A stretch of DNA of 15,114 bases from Candidatus Rokuibacteriota bacterium. GTDB lineage: Bacteria > Methylomirabilota > Methylomirabilia > Rokubacteriales > CSP1-6. Position numbers and translations under genes: made by a program. Below, piece by piece: positions 1-6,029 of the stretch (positions within the stretch are counted from its first letter, which is position 1; each line of letters starts with the position of its first letter). The notes beneath the pieces were generated by a model that ran no database searches, had not been told where the DNA came from, and saw nothing but the letters and a program-made list of their open reading frames with translations. The DNA is taken from positions 1-15,114 of the forward strand of contig JACQCL010000114.1 of assembly GCA_016201645.1 (NCBI GenBank). The letters run 5' to 3'.

Positions 1-633
1 CCCGCCGAAGGAGGCCCCATAGCCGACGCTCGTCGGGACCGCGATGATGGGCCGGTCCACCAAGCCCCCGATGACGCTCGGCAGGGCCCCCTCCATCCCC
101 GCAACCGCGATGAGGGCGTTGGCCTCGCTCAGCACGTGGTGGTGATCCAGCACGCGGTGGAGCCCGGCCACGCCCACGTCGTACACCCGCTCCACGCGGT
201 TGCCGAGGACCTCAGCGGTCACTGCGGCCTCCTCGGCCACGGGGATATCGGACGTCCCCGCGCTGACGACGGCGATCAGCCCAACCCCCTCCGCCGGCCT
301 CGGCTTGACGACCACGATCCGCGCCTCGGCGTGATAGTCATGGGGCAGACCGGCGGCGGCGACCGCCTGCGCCACGTCGGGGGTCGCTCGGGTGGCAAGG
401 ACGTTGTCGTGATACGCGGCGAGGCGCGAGACGATCGCGACGACTTGCTCGGGCGTCTTCCCCTGGCAGAACACAGCCTCAGGCATCCCCGCGCGGAGCG
501 ACCGGTGGAGATCCACCTTGGCGAACCTCAGGTCTTCGTAGGGAAGCTCCCGGAGCCGGACAAGCGCCTCCACAGGGGACAGCCGCCCCGCTTGAACGTC
601 CTCCAGGAGCGCCTTGAGTCTCTCGCGATCCAC
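1..633 (-). CDS. larB: LarB, nickel-pincer cofactor biosynthesis (3' end cut by window edge)
   Basis: LarB carboxylates and hydrolyses nicotinic acid adenine dinucleotide, the first step towards the nickel-pincer nucleotide of lactate racemase-type enzymes. The reading frame opens with GTG at 633 and stays open to base 1, giving 211 residues of a protein usually near 250. The N-terminal third is a helical region. The rest is an AIR-carboxylase (PurE)-like domain with SAGTSDIPVAEEA (124-136), VAGMEGALPSVIGGL (177-191) and VPTSVGYGASFGG (199-211). The C-terminal part, where I expect the catalytic cysteine known from this family, lies outside the window. Only one base separates the larE stop codon (637-635) from this GTG, so the two are almost certainly translated together. 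No LarC or LarA is visible; they may lie further left. Confidence 0.9.
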   Translation of the reverse strand, partial: MDRERLKALLEDVQAGRLSPVEALVRLRELPYEDLRFAKVDLHRSLRAGMPEAVFCQGKTPEQVVAIVSRLAAYHDNVLATRATPDVAQAVAAAGLPHDYHAEARIVVVKPRPAEGVGLIAVVSAGTSDIPVAEEAAVTAEVLGNRVERVYDVGVAGLHRVLDHHHVLSEANALIAVAGMEGALPSVIGGLVDRPIIAVPTSVGYGASFGG

Positions 634-634
634 C

Positions 635-1480
635 CTACGTCCCGCCCTTGTCGCGGAGGACCTGCATCAGCCTGAGCGCGTCGTTGGCGCTCCCGCTCCT
701 GAACCCCTGAAGGTCCACCGTGACGTACAGATACCCGAGCTCCCTCAGCCGGGCGACGATCGAGTCCCGGACGTCATCCTCCCAGAGTCGCGCCATCTCC
801 TCCCGGGCAATCTCGAGACGGGCGAGATGGTCGTGGTGGCGAACACGGAACTGTCGAAAGCCGAGGCTCCGCACGAACGCCTCGGCGGCGTCAATCTGTC
901 GGAGCTTCTCCGCCGTGATGGCGTCTCCGTACTGAAAGCGCGAGGAGAGGCAGGCGAAGGACGGTTTGTCCCACGTGGGGAGCCCGAGCTCGCGGGAGAC
1001 CTCACGGATTTCGGCCTTCCAGAACTCGGCCTCGATCAAGGGCGCCTGGATTCCCATTCGCCTGGCCGCCTCCATGCCCGGGCGGTGATCGCCCTGGTCG
1101 TCCATGTTCGCCCCGTACACGAGATGAGCGACCCTTTCCCGCTCAGCGATCGGCCGAAGCTTGCTGAACAGCTCTTCCTTGCAGAAGAAGCAGCGGTTGG
1201 GTGAGTTCCTGGCGTATTCGGGGTTGTCGAGCTCGCGCGTCTCGACGACGACGTGACGCATCCCGAGCTGCGCCGCCAGCCGTCTGGCCTCTTGGAACTC
1301 GGAGGCGGGATAAGTCTCCGAGTCGGCGGTAACGAGGAGGGCTCTGCCACCGAGGGCATCCTTGGACGCCTTGGCCAGAAAGGTCGAATCCACCCCGCCC
1401 GAGAACGCCACGACCACACTCTCCAGCCCCTTGAGGATGCCGAGGAGGCGGTCGTATTTAGCCCTGAGCGCGGGAGTCAT
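635..1480 (-). CDS. larE: LarE, ATP-dependent sulfur insertase for the nickel-pincer cofactor
   Basis: LarE adenylates the carboxylates of the pyridinium dicarboxylate made by LarB and replaces oxygen with sulfur. The 281-residue protein has the PP-loop ATP motif SGGVDSTFLA (27-36), a second conserved patch YGANMDDQGDHRPG (122-135) and the motif PSFACLSSRF (173-182). Cys177 in the last motif matches the sacrificial sulfur donor Cys176 of the Lactobacillus enzyme. Two further cysteines occur as C97-F-F-C100. In family members with three such cysteines a [4Fe-4S] cluster supplies sulfur catalytically, so this protein is probably of that type (inference). ATG start at 1480; the preceding pfkB stop ends at 1482, a one-base gap. 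Length is normal for the family. Confidence 0.94.
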   Translation of the reverse strand: MTPALRAKYDRLLGILKGLESVVVAFSGGVDSTFLAKASKDALGGRALLVTADSETYPASEFQEARRLAAQLGMRHVVVETRELDNPEYARNSPNRCFFCKEELFSKLRPIAERERVAHLVYGANMDDQGDHRPGMEAARRMGIQAPLIEAEFWKAEIREVSRELGLPTWDKPSFACLSSRFQYGDAITAEKLRQIDAAEAFVRSLGFRQFRVRHHDHLARLEIAREEMARLWEDDVRDSIVARLRELGYLYVTVDLQGFRSGSANDALRLMQVLRDKGGT

Positions 1481-1481
1481 C

Positions 1482-2390
1482 TCAGATCTCGAAGCGCACG
1501 AGGTCCTGGAAGGACGCGTACCGCCGCTCGATCTCGTCCGCTCTGAGGGTCAAGAGCCGGTTCAACGAGAAATCCTCCACGGTGAACGAGGCCATGACCG
1601 AGCCGAAGACGATGGCGCGGCGAACCGAGTCGAGATCCGTCCGCTCTTCCTTGGCCAGATAGCCCATGAAGCCTCCGGCGAAGCTGTCCCCAGCTCCGGT
1701 CGGGTCGAGCACCGATTCCATCGGGTACGCCGGGACGAAGAAGAAGGAGCCGTTGGAGACCATCAAGGCCCCGTACTCGCCGCGCTTGACCACCACGGTG
1801 CGCGGGCCGAGACCCAGGATCGCGCGCGCCGCCTTGATGAGGTTGGGCTCCCGCGCAAGCTGGCGGGCCTCGGCATCGTTGATCAGAAGCACGTCCACCT
1901 CCGATAGCACGTTCATGAGCGCCTCGCGCTTCCCCTCGATCCAGAAGTTCATCGTGTCCAGGGCGACGAGCTGCGGCCGCCCCGCCTGGCGGAGCACCTC
2001 CATCTGGAGCTCAGGATCGATGTTGGCCAGGAAGAGAAACGGGGTCTTCTTGTGGGCGCCGGAGAGGGACGGCCGAAAGTTGGCGAAGACGTTCAGGCGG
2101 GTGTCGAGGGTCCTGACCTCGTTGAGGTCGAAGCCGTACTCCCCCACCCACCGAAACGTCTGCCCGCGCGCGACCTGGAGCCCGGACAGGTCCACGCCGC
2201 GATCCTTGAGCGTCGAGAGGTGCGCCTTCGGGAAGTCCTCCCCGACCACCGCGACCAGCTTCACGTGCGTGAAGAAGCTCGCGGCGTAGGAGAAAAAGGT
2301 GGCCGATCCGCCGAGGACTTCGGTGGCCTGCCCAAAGGGCGTGGTGACGCTATCGAGCGCCACCGAGCCGACGACGAGGACGTCAGCCAC
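1482..2390 (-). CDS. PfkB (ribokinase) family sugar or nucleoside kinase
   Basis: This 302-residue cytosolic kinase belongs to the ribokinase/adenosine kinase fold. Visible marks are the N-terminal GGSATFFSYAA (27-37), where the family has its substrate-binding Gly-Gly, the strand VLLINDAEA (167-175), and the signature DPTGAGDSFAGG (229-240) whose Asp235 is the expected catalytic base. The substrate cannot be read from sequence. Its GTG start (2390) lies inside the end of the methylthioadenosine phosphorylase gene, overlapping it by 8 bases, so translational coupling is likely and a role in nucleoside or pentose salvage is suggested. It is followed after one base by larE. It does not look like fructokinase or 6-phosphofructokinase in any specific way; adenosine- or ribose-type substrates are only possibilities. 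Confidence 0.87.
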   Translation of the reverse strand: MADVLVVGSVALDSVTTPFGQATEVLGGSATFFSYAASFFTHVKLVAVVGEDFPKAHLSTLKDRGVDLSGLQVARGQTFRWVGEYGFDLNEVRTLDTRLNVFANFRPSLSGAHKKTPFLFLANIDPELQMEVLRQAGRPQLVALDTMNFWIEGKREALMNVLSEVDVLLINDAEARQLAREPNLIKAARAILGLGPRTVVVKRGEYGALMVSNGSFFFVPAYPMESVLDPTGAGDSFAGGFMGYLAKEERTDLDSVRRAIVFGSVMASFTVEDFSLNRLLTLRADEIERRYASFQDLVRFEI

Positions 2391-3333
2391 GCCGGGCTCT
2401 CCGAGCCCTCGCCCCCCTCACCTTAATCCTCTCCCCCCGAGGGGGGAGAGGGGAGGGTGAGGGGGAACGGCGCTGGCGCGATGGGAAATACTTCCCCAGG
2501 AGCAGGTGGAGGACCTTCCGGGTCCGCGGGGGAAACGACGAGGGGTTCGTAATCACGGCGTTGCGAAGCAGCAGGGGACAGCCGCACCGCCTGGGGGGCC
2601 CGATCCGGGGGATCACCCGCTGGAGGACTTCTTTGGCGGTGGCGACGTTCTTCAGGAGGTTGGCGATCACCGCTTCGACCGTCACCGCCTCCTCGCTCTC
2701 GTGCCAGACGTCGTAGTCGGTGGTGAGCGCCAGCGTGGCGTAGCAGAGCTCCGCCTCCCGGGCCAGCTTGGCCTCCGGCATGTTGGTCATCCCGATCACG
2801 TCCACGCCCCACTGCCGGTAGATGCGCGACTCGCTCTTCGACGAGAACTGGGGGCCCTCGATGCAGAGGTACGTTCCGCCCCGGTGAACGGTCGCGCCGG
2901 TGGCGCGGGCCGCCGCTTCGAGCCGATCCGCCAGATCGGAACAGACGGGGTCAGCCATGCCCACGTGAGCCACGATCCCGTCACCGAAGAAGGTCGAGGG
3001 GCGGCGCCGGGTCCAGTCAAAGAACTGGTCGGGAATGACGAGGTCGAGGGGGCGGATGTCTTCGCGCATGCTTCCCACGGCGCTGATGGAGATCACCCAC
3101 TCGACGCCCAGCGCCTTGAAGCCGTAGACGTTGGCGCGGAAGTTCAGCTCGGAGGGCATGAGCCGATGCCCGCGCCCGTGGCGCGGCAGAAACGCGACGG
3201 TTCGATCTCCAAGGCGGCCGACGCAGTAGGAGTCCGACGGATCACCGAACGGCGTCCGGACTTTCGTCCAGCGGACGTCCGTGAGCCCTTCCAGCTCGTA
3301 GAGCCCGCTCCCTCCTATGACGCCGATTCTCAC
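2383..3333 (-). CDS. mtnP: S-methyl-5'-thioadenosine phosphorylase with repeat-derived C-terminal tail
   Basis: The enzyme splits methylthioadenosine with phosphate into adenine and 5-methylthioribose-1-phosphate, and in some organisms also acts on 5'-deoxyadenosine. Motifs in order are GGSGLY (7-12), LPRHGRGH (49-56), a purine-phosphorylase core around SAVGSM (84-89), CIEGPQFSSKSE (157-168) and NMPEAKLAREAELCYA (184-199), followed by TTDYD, typical of MTAP rather than PNP. I chose GTG 3333 because conserved sequence begins there; the frame is open further upstream but only through repeat DNA and the end of mtaB. The family-like protein ends at GKYF (residue 283, base 2485), the usual length. 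A further 33 residues, low-complexity and rich in Ser, Pro and Arg, come from reading through the palindrome at 2412-2465. The stop overlaps the pfkB start. Confidence 0.92.
   Translation of the reverse strand: MRIGVIGGSGLYELEGLTDVRWTKVRTPFGDPSDSYCVGRLGDRTVAFLPRHGRGHRLMPSELNFRANVYGFKALGVEWVISISAVGSMREDIRPLDLVIPDQFFDWTRRRPSTFFGDGIVAHVGMADPVCSDLADRLEAAARATGATVHRGGTYLCIEGPQFSSKSESRIYRQWGVDVIGMTNMPEAKLAREAELCYATLALTTDYDVWHESEEAVTVEAVIANLLKNVATAKEVLQRVIPRIGPPRRCGCPLLLRNAVITNPSSFPPRTRKVLHLLLGKYFPSRQRRSPSPSPLPPRGERIKVRGARARRARRG
2412..2465. repeat. Long imperfect palindrome (REP-like) inside the 3' end of mtnP
   Basis: Two arms of about 25 bases can fold on each other. The outer arm pair is CCCCCTCACC with its complement, and the inner pair is CTCTCCCCCC with its complement. 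A short mismatched internal loop (TTAAT-side against CTCC-side) separates them, and the apex is only about two bases. The element sits entirely within the last 33 codons of mtnP and 22 bases before the pfkB start codon. Palindromes of this composition are common dispersed elements in GC-rich environmental bacteria (general knowledge). It could act as an mRNA-stability or attenuation hairpin between mtnP and pfkB. Confidence 0.8.
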
Positions 3334-3336
3334 CTC

Positions 3337-3360
3337 GGAGGGGGGCTTCGCCCCCCTTCC
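3337..3360 (-). other. GC-rich hairpin directly upstream of the mtnP start
   Basis: GGAGGGGGGC and GCCCCCCTTCC-type arms pair over about ten positions (one G-T pair) around a three-base TTC apex. The hairpin ends three bases before the GTG start of mtnP, so in RNA it would compete with ribosome binding. No purine-rich Shine-Dalgarno sequence separate from it is visible. Confidence 0.55.
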
Positions 3361-3407
3361 GATTCCTCCCCCCCAGGATTGCGCGGGCAAAGCCCGCGCT
3401 CGAACCA
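3353..3407. repeat. Dispersed palindromic repeat, copy 1 (mtnP leader)
   Basis: This roughly 54-base stretch matches 4779-4832 in the same orientation apart from a few substitutions and a three-base C-run difference. Its core (3381-3399) is a perfect eight-base-pair inverted repeat, GCGCGGGC and its complement around an AAA loop. It is flanked by a C-rich CCTCCC...CAGGA side and a CTCGAAC side. It lies in the 119-base gap between the mtaB stop and the mtnP start. The gap also holds a separate seven-base-pair hairpin at 3411-3431, so the mtnP leader could form three stem-loops in series. Confidence 0.8.
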
Positions 3408-3410
3408 GCG

Positions 3411-3431
3411 CGGAGCCGCCGGGGGGCTCCG
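3411..3431 (-). other. Stem-loop after the mtaB stop codon
   Basis: CGGAGCC (3411-3417) and GGCTCCG (3425-3431) form a perfect seven-base-pair stem with a seven-base loop, 21 bases beyond the mtaB stop. No T-run follows on the transcribed strand, so it is not a classical intrinsic terminator. It may be an RNA-stabilising 3' structure or part of the composite repeat leader. Confidence 0.5.
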
Positions 3432-3452
3432 GGCGACTTCGGACAGGGCGCC

Positions 3453-4760
3453 TCACACGAGCACCTCGCCCAGCGTGCGGTCGGCCGTCACGTCGGTGAC
3501 GGTGACGGTCAGGAATTGCCTCATCCATTCGTCGCGGCCCTCGAACAGGACCTCGACATAGTTTCCCGTCAGGCCTGTCAGGAGTCCGGTCGCCTTGTCG
3601 CGCGTCTCGAGAACCAGGACCTCCTGGGGCTGACCCAAGAGGCGCCGGCGAAAGGCGAGGTTCAGCCCCTGGCTCAGCCCTCTGAGCGTTTTGCTTCGCT
3701 CAGCGATCACCCGTGGCGGGAGATGGTCCGGCAGGCGACCGGCCTCGGTTCCCCTGCGATCCGAGTAGGAGAAGACGTGAAGGTAGGAGAACGGGAGCGC
3801 CTCGATCAGCCTCCGCGTCTCCTCGAAGTCGGCGTCGGTTTCCCCCGGGAAGCCGACGATCACGTCGGCCCCGATCCCGAGGTCAGGGATGGCCCTCGAA
3901 AGTCTCTCAAGCAATGAACGATAAATCCCCGTGTTATAAGGTCTTCGCATGAGGCGCAGGATGCGGTCGCTCCCGGACTGAAGCGGGATGTGAAGGTGCG
4001 GGCAGATCCGGGGAGAACCGGCAATCACCTCGATCAGCTCGTCGGTGAAGTAGGGGGGCAGGAGTGAGGAGAGGCGCAGCCGGCGGAGGCCTGAAACGTC
4101 GCGAAGCCGTGGGAGCAGAGCCGCGAGAGTGGTCCGGGGGACGAGGTCCCAGCCGTAGTGCCCCATGTCCACCCCGGTGAGCACAACCTCGCCGTAGCCG
4201 GCGTCGACGAGCCGGAAGACCTGGTCCACGACCACCTCGGGCTCCTGGCTCCGGCTCCCGCCGCGGGCGTAGGGGACGATGCAGAAGGCGCAGCGGTGCT
4301 GACAGCCGTCCTGGATCTTAACGAAGGCCCGTGAGCGTCCGCTGAAGTGAGTCACCGGAGTAGCGGGAACACCCACGGCCTTTTGGATGTCCCCCACTCT
4401 GACGAGAGGGCTCGCCCTCTTGGTGAGGGAGTCGAGCAGGCCCGTCAAGTCGTACTTCTCCTGGTTCCCGACGATCAGATCCACCCCCGGGATCCGCGCG
4501 ACGGCAACCGGATTGGTCTGGGCGAGGCAGCCTGTGACCACAATCAGCGCATCGGGGTTCCGGGCGATCGCGCGGCGGATCATCTGCCGGTCCGAGAAGT
4601 CGGCCCGGGCCGTCACCGTGCAGGTGTTGATCACGTACACCTGGGCCGGTTCTTCGAACGGGACCGCGCGAAAGCCGCGAGAGGCCAGGTTCGCTTCGAT
4701 CTCCTGAGTGTCCACCTGGTTCAGCTTGCAGCCGAGCGTCACAAACGCAACGGTTTTCAT
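3453..4760 (-). CDS. mtaB: MtaB, tRNA t6A37 methylthiotransferase (radical SAM)
   Basis: MtaB adds a methylthio group to C2 of N6-threonylcarbamoyladenosine at position 37 of ANN-decoding tRNAs. The 435-residue protein shows all three parts of the family. The N-terminal cluster-binding domain has Cys11 (GCKLNQ), Cys47 (NTCTVT) and Cys78 (TGCLAQ). The radical-SAM motif is C153-QHR-C157-AF-C160 followed by IVPYARGG. A later HIPLQSGSD patch and a C-terminal TRAM-like RNA-binding domain (about 370-435) complete it. The IVPYARG form and overall length favour MtaB over MiaB or RimO. ATG 4760 is chosen because conserved MKTVAFVTLGCKLNQ begins there; the frame continues upstream only through the dispersed repeat and the end of rlmN. 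No strong ribosome-binding site is visible. Confidence 0.94.
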   Translation of the reverse strand: MKTVAFVTLGCKLNQVDTQEIEANLASRGFRAVPFEEPAQVYVINTCTVTARADFSDRQMIRRAIARNPDALIVVTGCLAQTNPVAVARIPGVDLIVGNQEKYDLTGLLDSLTKRASPLVRVGDIQKAVGVPATPVTHFSGRSRAFVKIQDGCQHRCAFCIVPYARGGSRSQEPEVVVDQVFRLVDAGYGEVVLTGVDMGHYGWDLVPRTTLAALLPRLRDVSGLRRLRLSSLLPPYFTDELIEVIAGSPRICPHLHIPLQSGSDRILRLMRRPYNTGIYRSLLERLSRAIPDLGIGADVIVGFPGETDADFEETRRLIEALPFSYLHVFSYSDRRGTEAGRLPDHLPPRVIAERSKTLRGLSQGLNLAFRRRLLGQPQEVLVLETRDKATGLLTGLTGNYVEVLFEGRDEWMRQFLTVTVTDVTADRTLGEVLV

Positions 4761-4778
4761 CGGAGTGGGTCTCGACGG

Positions 4779-4832
4779 CCCCCTCCGAGACCTCCCCCAG
4801 GAGTTGCGCGGGCGAAGCCCGCGCTCGAACGA
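4779..4832. repeat. Dispersed palindromic repeat, copy 2 (mtaB leader)
   Basis: This is the second copy of the element at 3353-3407, same orientation. Its core (4806-4824) is the same eight-base-pair inverted repeat GCGCGGGC/GCCCGCGC, here with a GAA loop instead of AAA. It fills about half of the 103-base gap between the rlmN stop and the mtaB start and ends 18 bases before the mtaB ATG. Apart from this repeat the gap shows nothing recognisable. Confidence 0.8.
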
Positions 4833-4863
4833 GGCCACGCAGGACGGGCTGTGTTCGACCGCG

Positions 4864-5937
4864 TCATGCCGAAGCCATCTTCGGGAGCCGAGGCTCCTTG
4901 AGCTGACCGCAGGCCGCGCCGATATCCTCGCCCTTGCTCCAACGGATGGTCGCGGTGATCCCGTGCTCAAGGAGCAGCGCCTGAAAGGCCAGGATCCGCG
5001 GCAGGGGCGGCCGGCGGAAGCGGGAGGGGTCCCAGGCGTTGAACGGGATCAGGTTGATCTTGGCGCGGAGTCCCCTGACAAGACGGGTCAGCCTGAGGGC
5101 ATCCTCCGGAGAATCGTTGACGCCGTCCAGGAGCACATACTCGAAGGTCATCCGTTGGCGGACCGGCAGCGGGAACTGGCGGCAAGCGGCGAGGAGACTC
5201 TCGAGCGGCCAGCCGCGGTTCACCGGCATCAGCTCCATCCGCACAGCATTGGTCGTGGCGTGGAGCGAGATCGCCAGGTTCACCTTGAGATCTTCCTTGG
5301 CCAGCTTCTGAATCCCCGTGACGAGCCCCACGGTAGAGACCGTGATCCGCCGGGGAGAATACCCGAAGGCCTCGGGATGGATGAAGAGCCTCAACGCCTT
5401 GACGGTCGCCTCGTAATTGGCCAAGGGCTCCCCCATGCCCATGAAGACCAGGTGAGTCACGCGCGCGTCAGGCCCGAGCGCCTGGCGCACAGCCGCCAGC
5501 TGGCCGACGATTTCCCCGGCTGTCAGATTACGATCCAGGCCCATCGTCCCGGTCAGGCAGAACGCGCATGCGTATCCGCATCCCACCTGGGTCGAGAGGC
5601 AGAGGGTGAGGCGGTCTCGATCGGGCATGATGACGGCCTGGACCCGGGCGCCGTCCGCCAGGCGCAGGACGAACTTCCGGCTCCCGTCCTGGGAGGGAGT
5701 GATCCGTTCGACCTGGGGGACCCCGATGAATGCCTCTTCAGCCAGCCGGGACCTAAACTCCCTCGGGAGGTTCGACATCGCCCCGAGGTCATAGACCGCC
5801 TTTTTGAAGAGCCAGGCCGCGAGCTGACGGCCGCGATAGCGGTCCACGCCGAGACGCTGGGACAACGTCTCGAGTTCGTTCGGTAAGAGCGAGAGCAGAT
5901 CCACGCGGGTTCGCTGCACGGCGCTAGAATACCACAA
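4864..5937 (-). CDS. rlmN: RlmN, dual-specificity 23S rRNA/tRNA A2503/A37 methyltransferase
   Basis: RlmN methylates C2 of A2503 in 23S rRNA and A37 in some tRNAs by a radical-SAM ping-pong mechanism. The protein has the cluster motif C120-GYA-C124-AF-C127. Both catalytic cysteines are present: Cys113 (in CLSTQVGC), which forms the methylene-bearing intermediate, and Cys343 (in GEDIGAACGQL), which forms the transient disulfide. Also visible are GMGEPLANY and LAISLHA, both family hallmarks. The longest frame begins at TTG 5937; GTG at 5919 or 5904 are equally plausible, since family proteins usually start close to VDLLSLLPNELE (residue 12), and none has a clear ribosome-binding site. Downstream is mtaB, another radical-SAM RNA modifier. 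Confidence 0.94.
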   Translation of the reverse strand: MWYSSAVQRTRVDLLSLLPNELETLSQRLGVDRYRGRQLAAWLFKKAVYDLGAMSNLPREFRSRLAEEAFIGVPQVERITPSQDGSRKFVLRLADGARVQAVIMPDRDRLTLCLSTQVGCGYACAFCLTGTMGLDRNLTAGEIVGQLAAVRQALGPDARVTHLVFMGMGEPLANYEATVKALRLFIHPEAFGYSPRRITVSTVGLVTGIQKLAKEDLKVNLAISLHATTNAVRMELMPVNRGWPLESLLAACRQFPLPVRQRMTFEYVLLDGVNDSPEDALRLTRLVRGLRAKINLIPFNAWDPSRFRRPPLPRILAFQALLLEHGITATIRWSKGEDIGAACGQLKEPRLPKMASA

Positions 5938-6029
5938 GGATTTTCCACATTCCCTGTGGTCCCCCGGTGGATAAGCCTGTGGGTTTCCGGGTCGCGCCTT
6001 CGAGAAATCAAAGACTCGGAGCGTTTCGC
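5938..6029 (-). promoter_or_regulatory. Gap between gckA and rlmN with DnaA-box-like and TGTGG motifs
   Basis: This 92-base gap is more AT-rich than its surroundings at 5938-5978. On the forward strand it has TTTTCCACA (5941-5949), fitting the loose DnaA-box consensus TTWTNCACA. On the opposite strand it has CTTATCCACC (5967-5976), one base from the strict TTATCCACA. A further CTGTGG lies between them. I see no clear -35/-10 pair, though rlmN could be transcribed from here. Confidence 0.3.

Noticed and set aside
3334..3528. Upstream in-frame extension of the phosphorylase
   Set aside because: It reads through three hairpins and the end of mtaB, with no family similarity; the conserved start is GTG 3333.
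4761..4970. Upstream in-frame extension of mtaB
   Set aside because: The extra 70 codons translate the dispersed repeat and the end of rlmN out of frame; family homology starts at ATG 4760.
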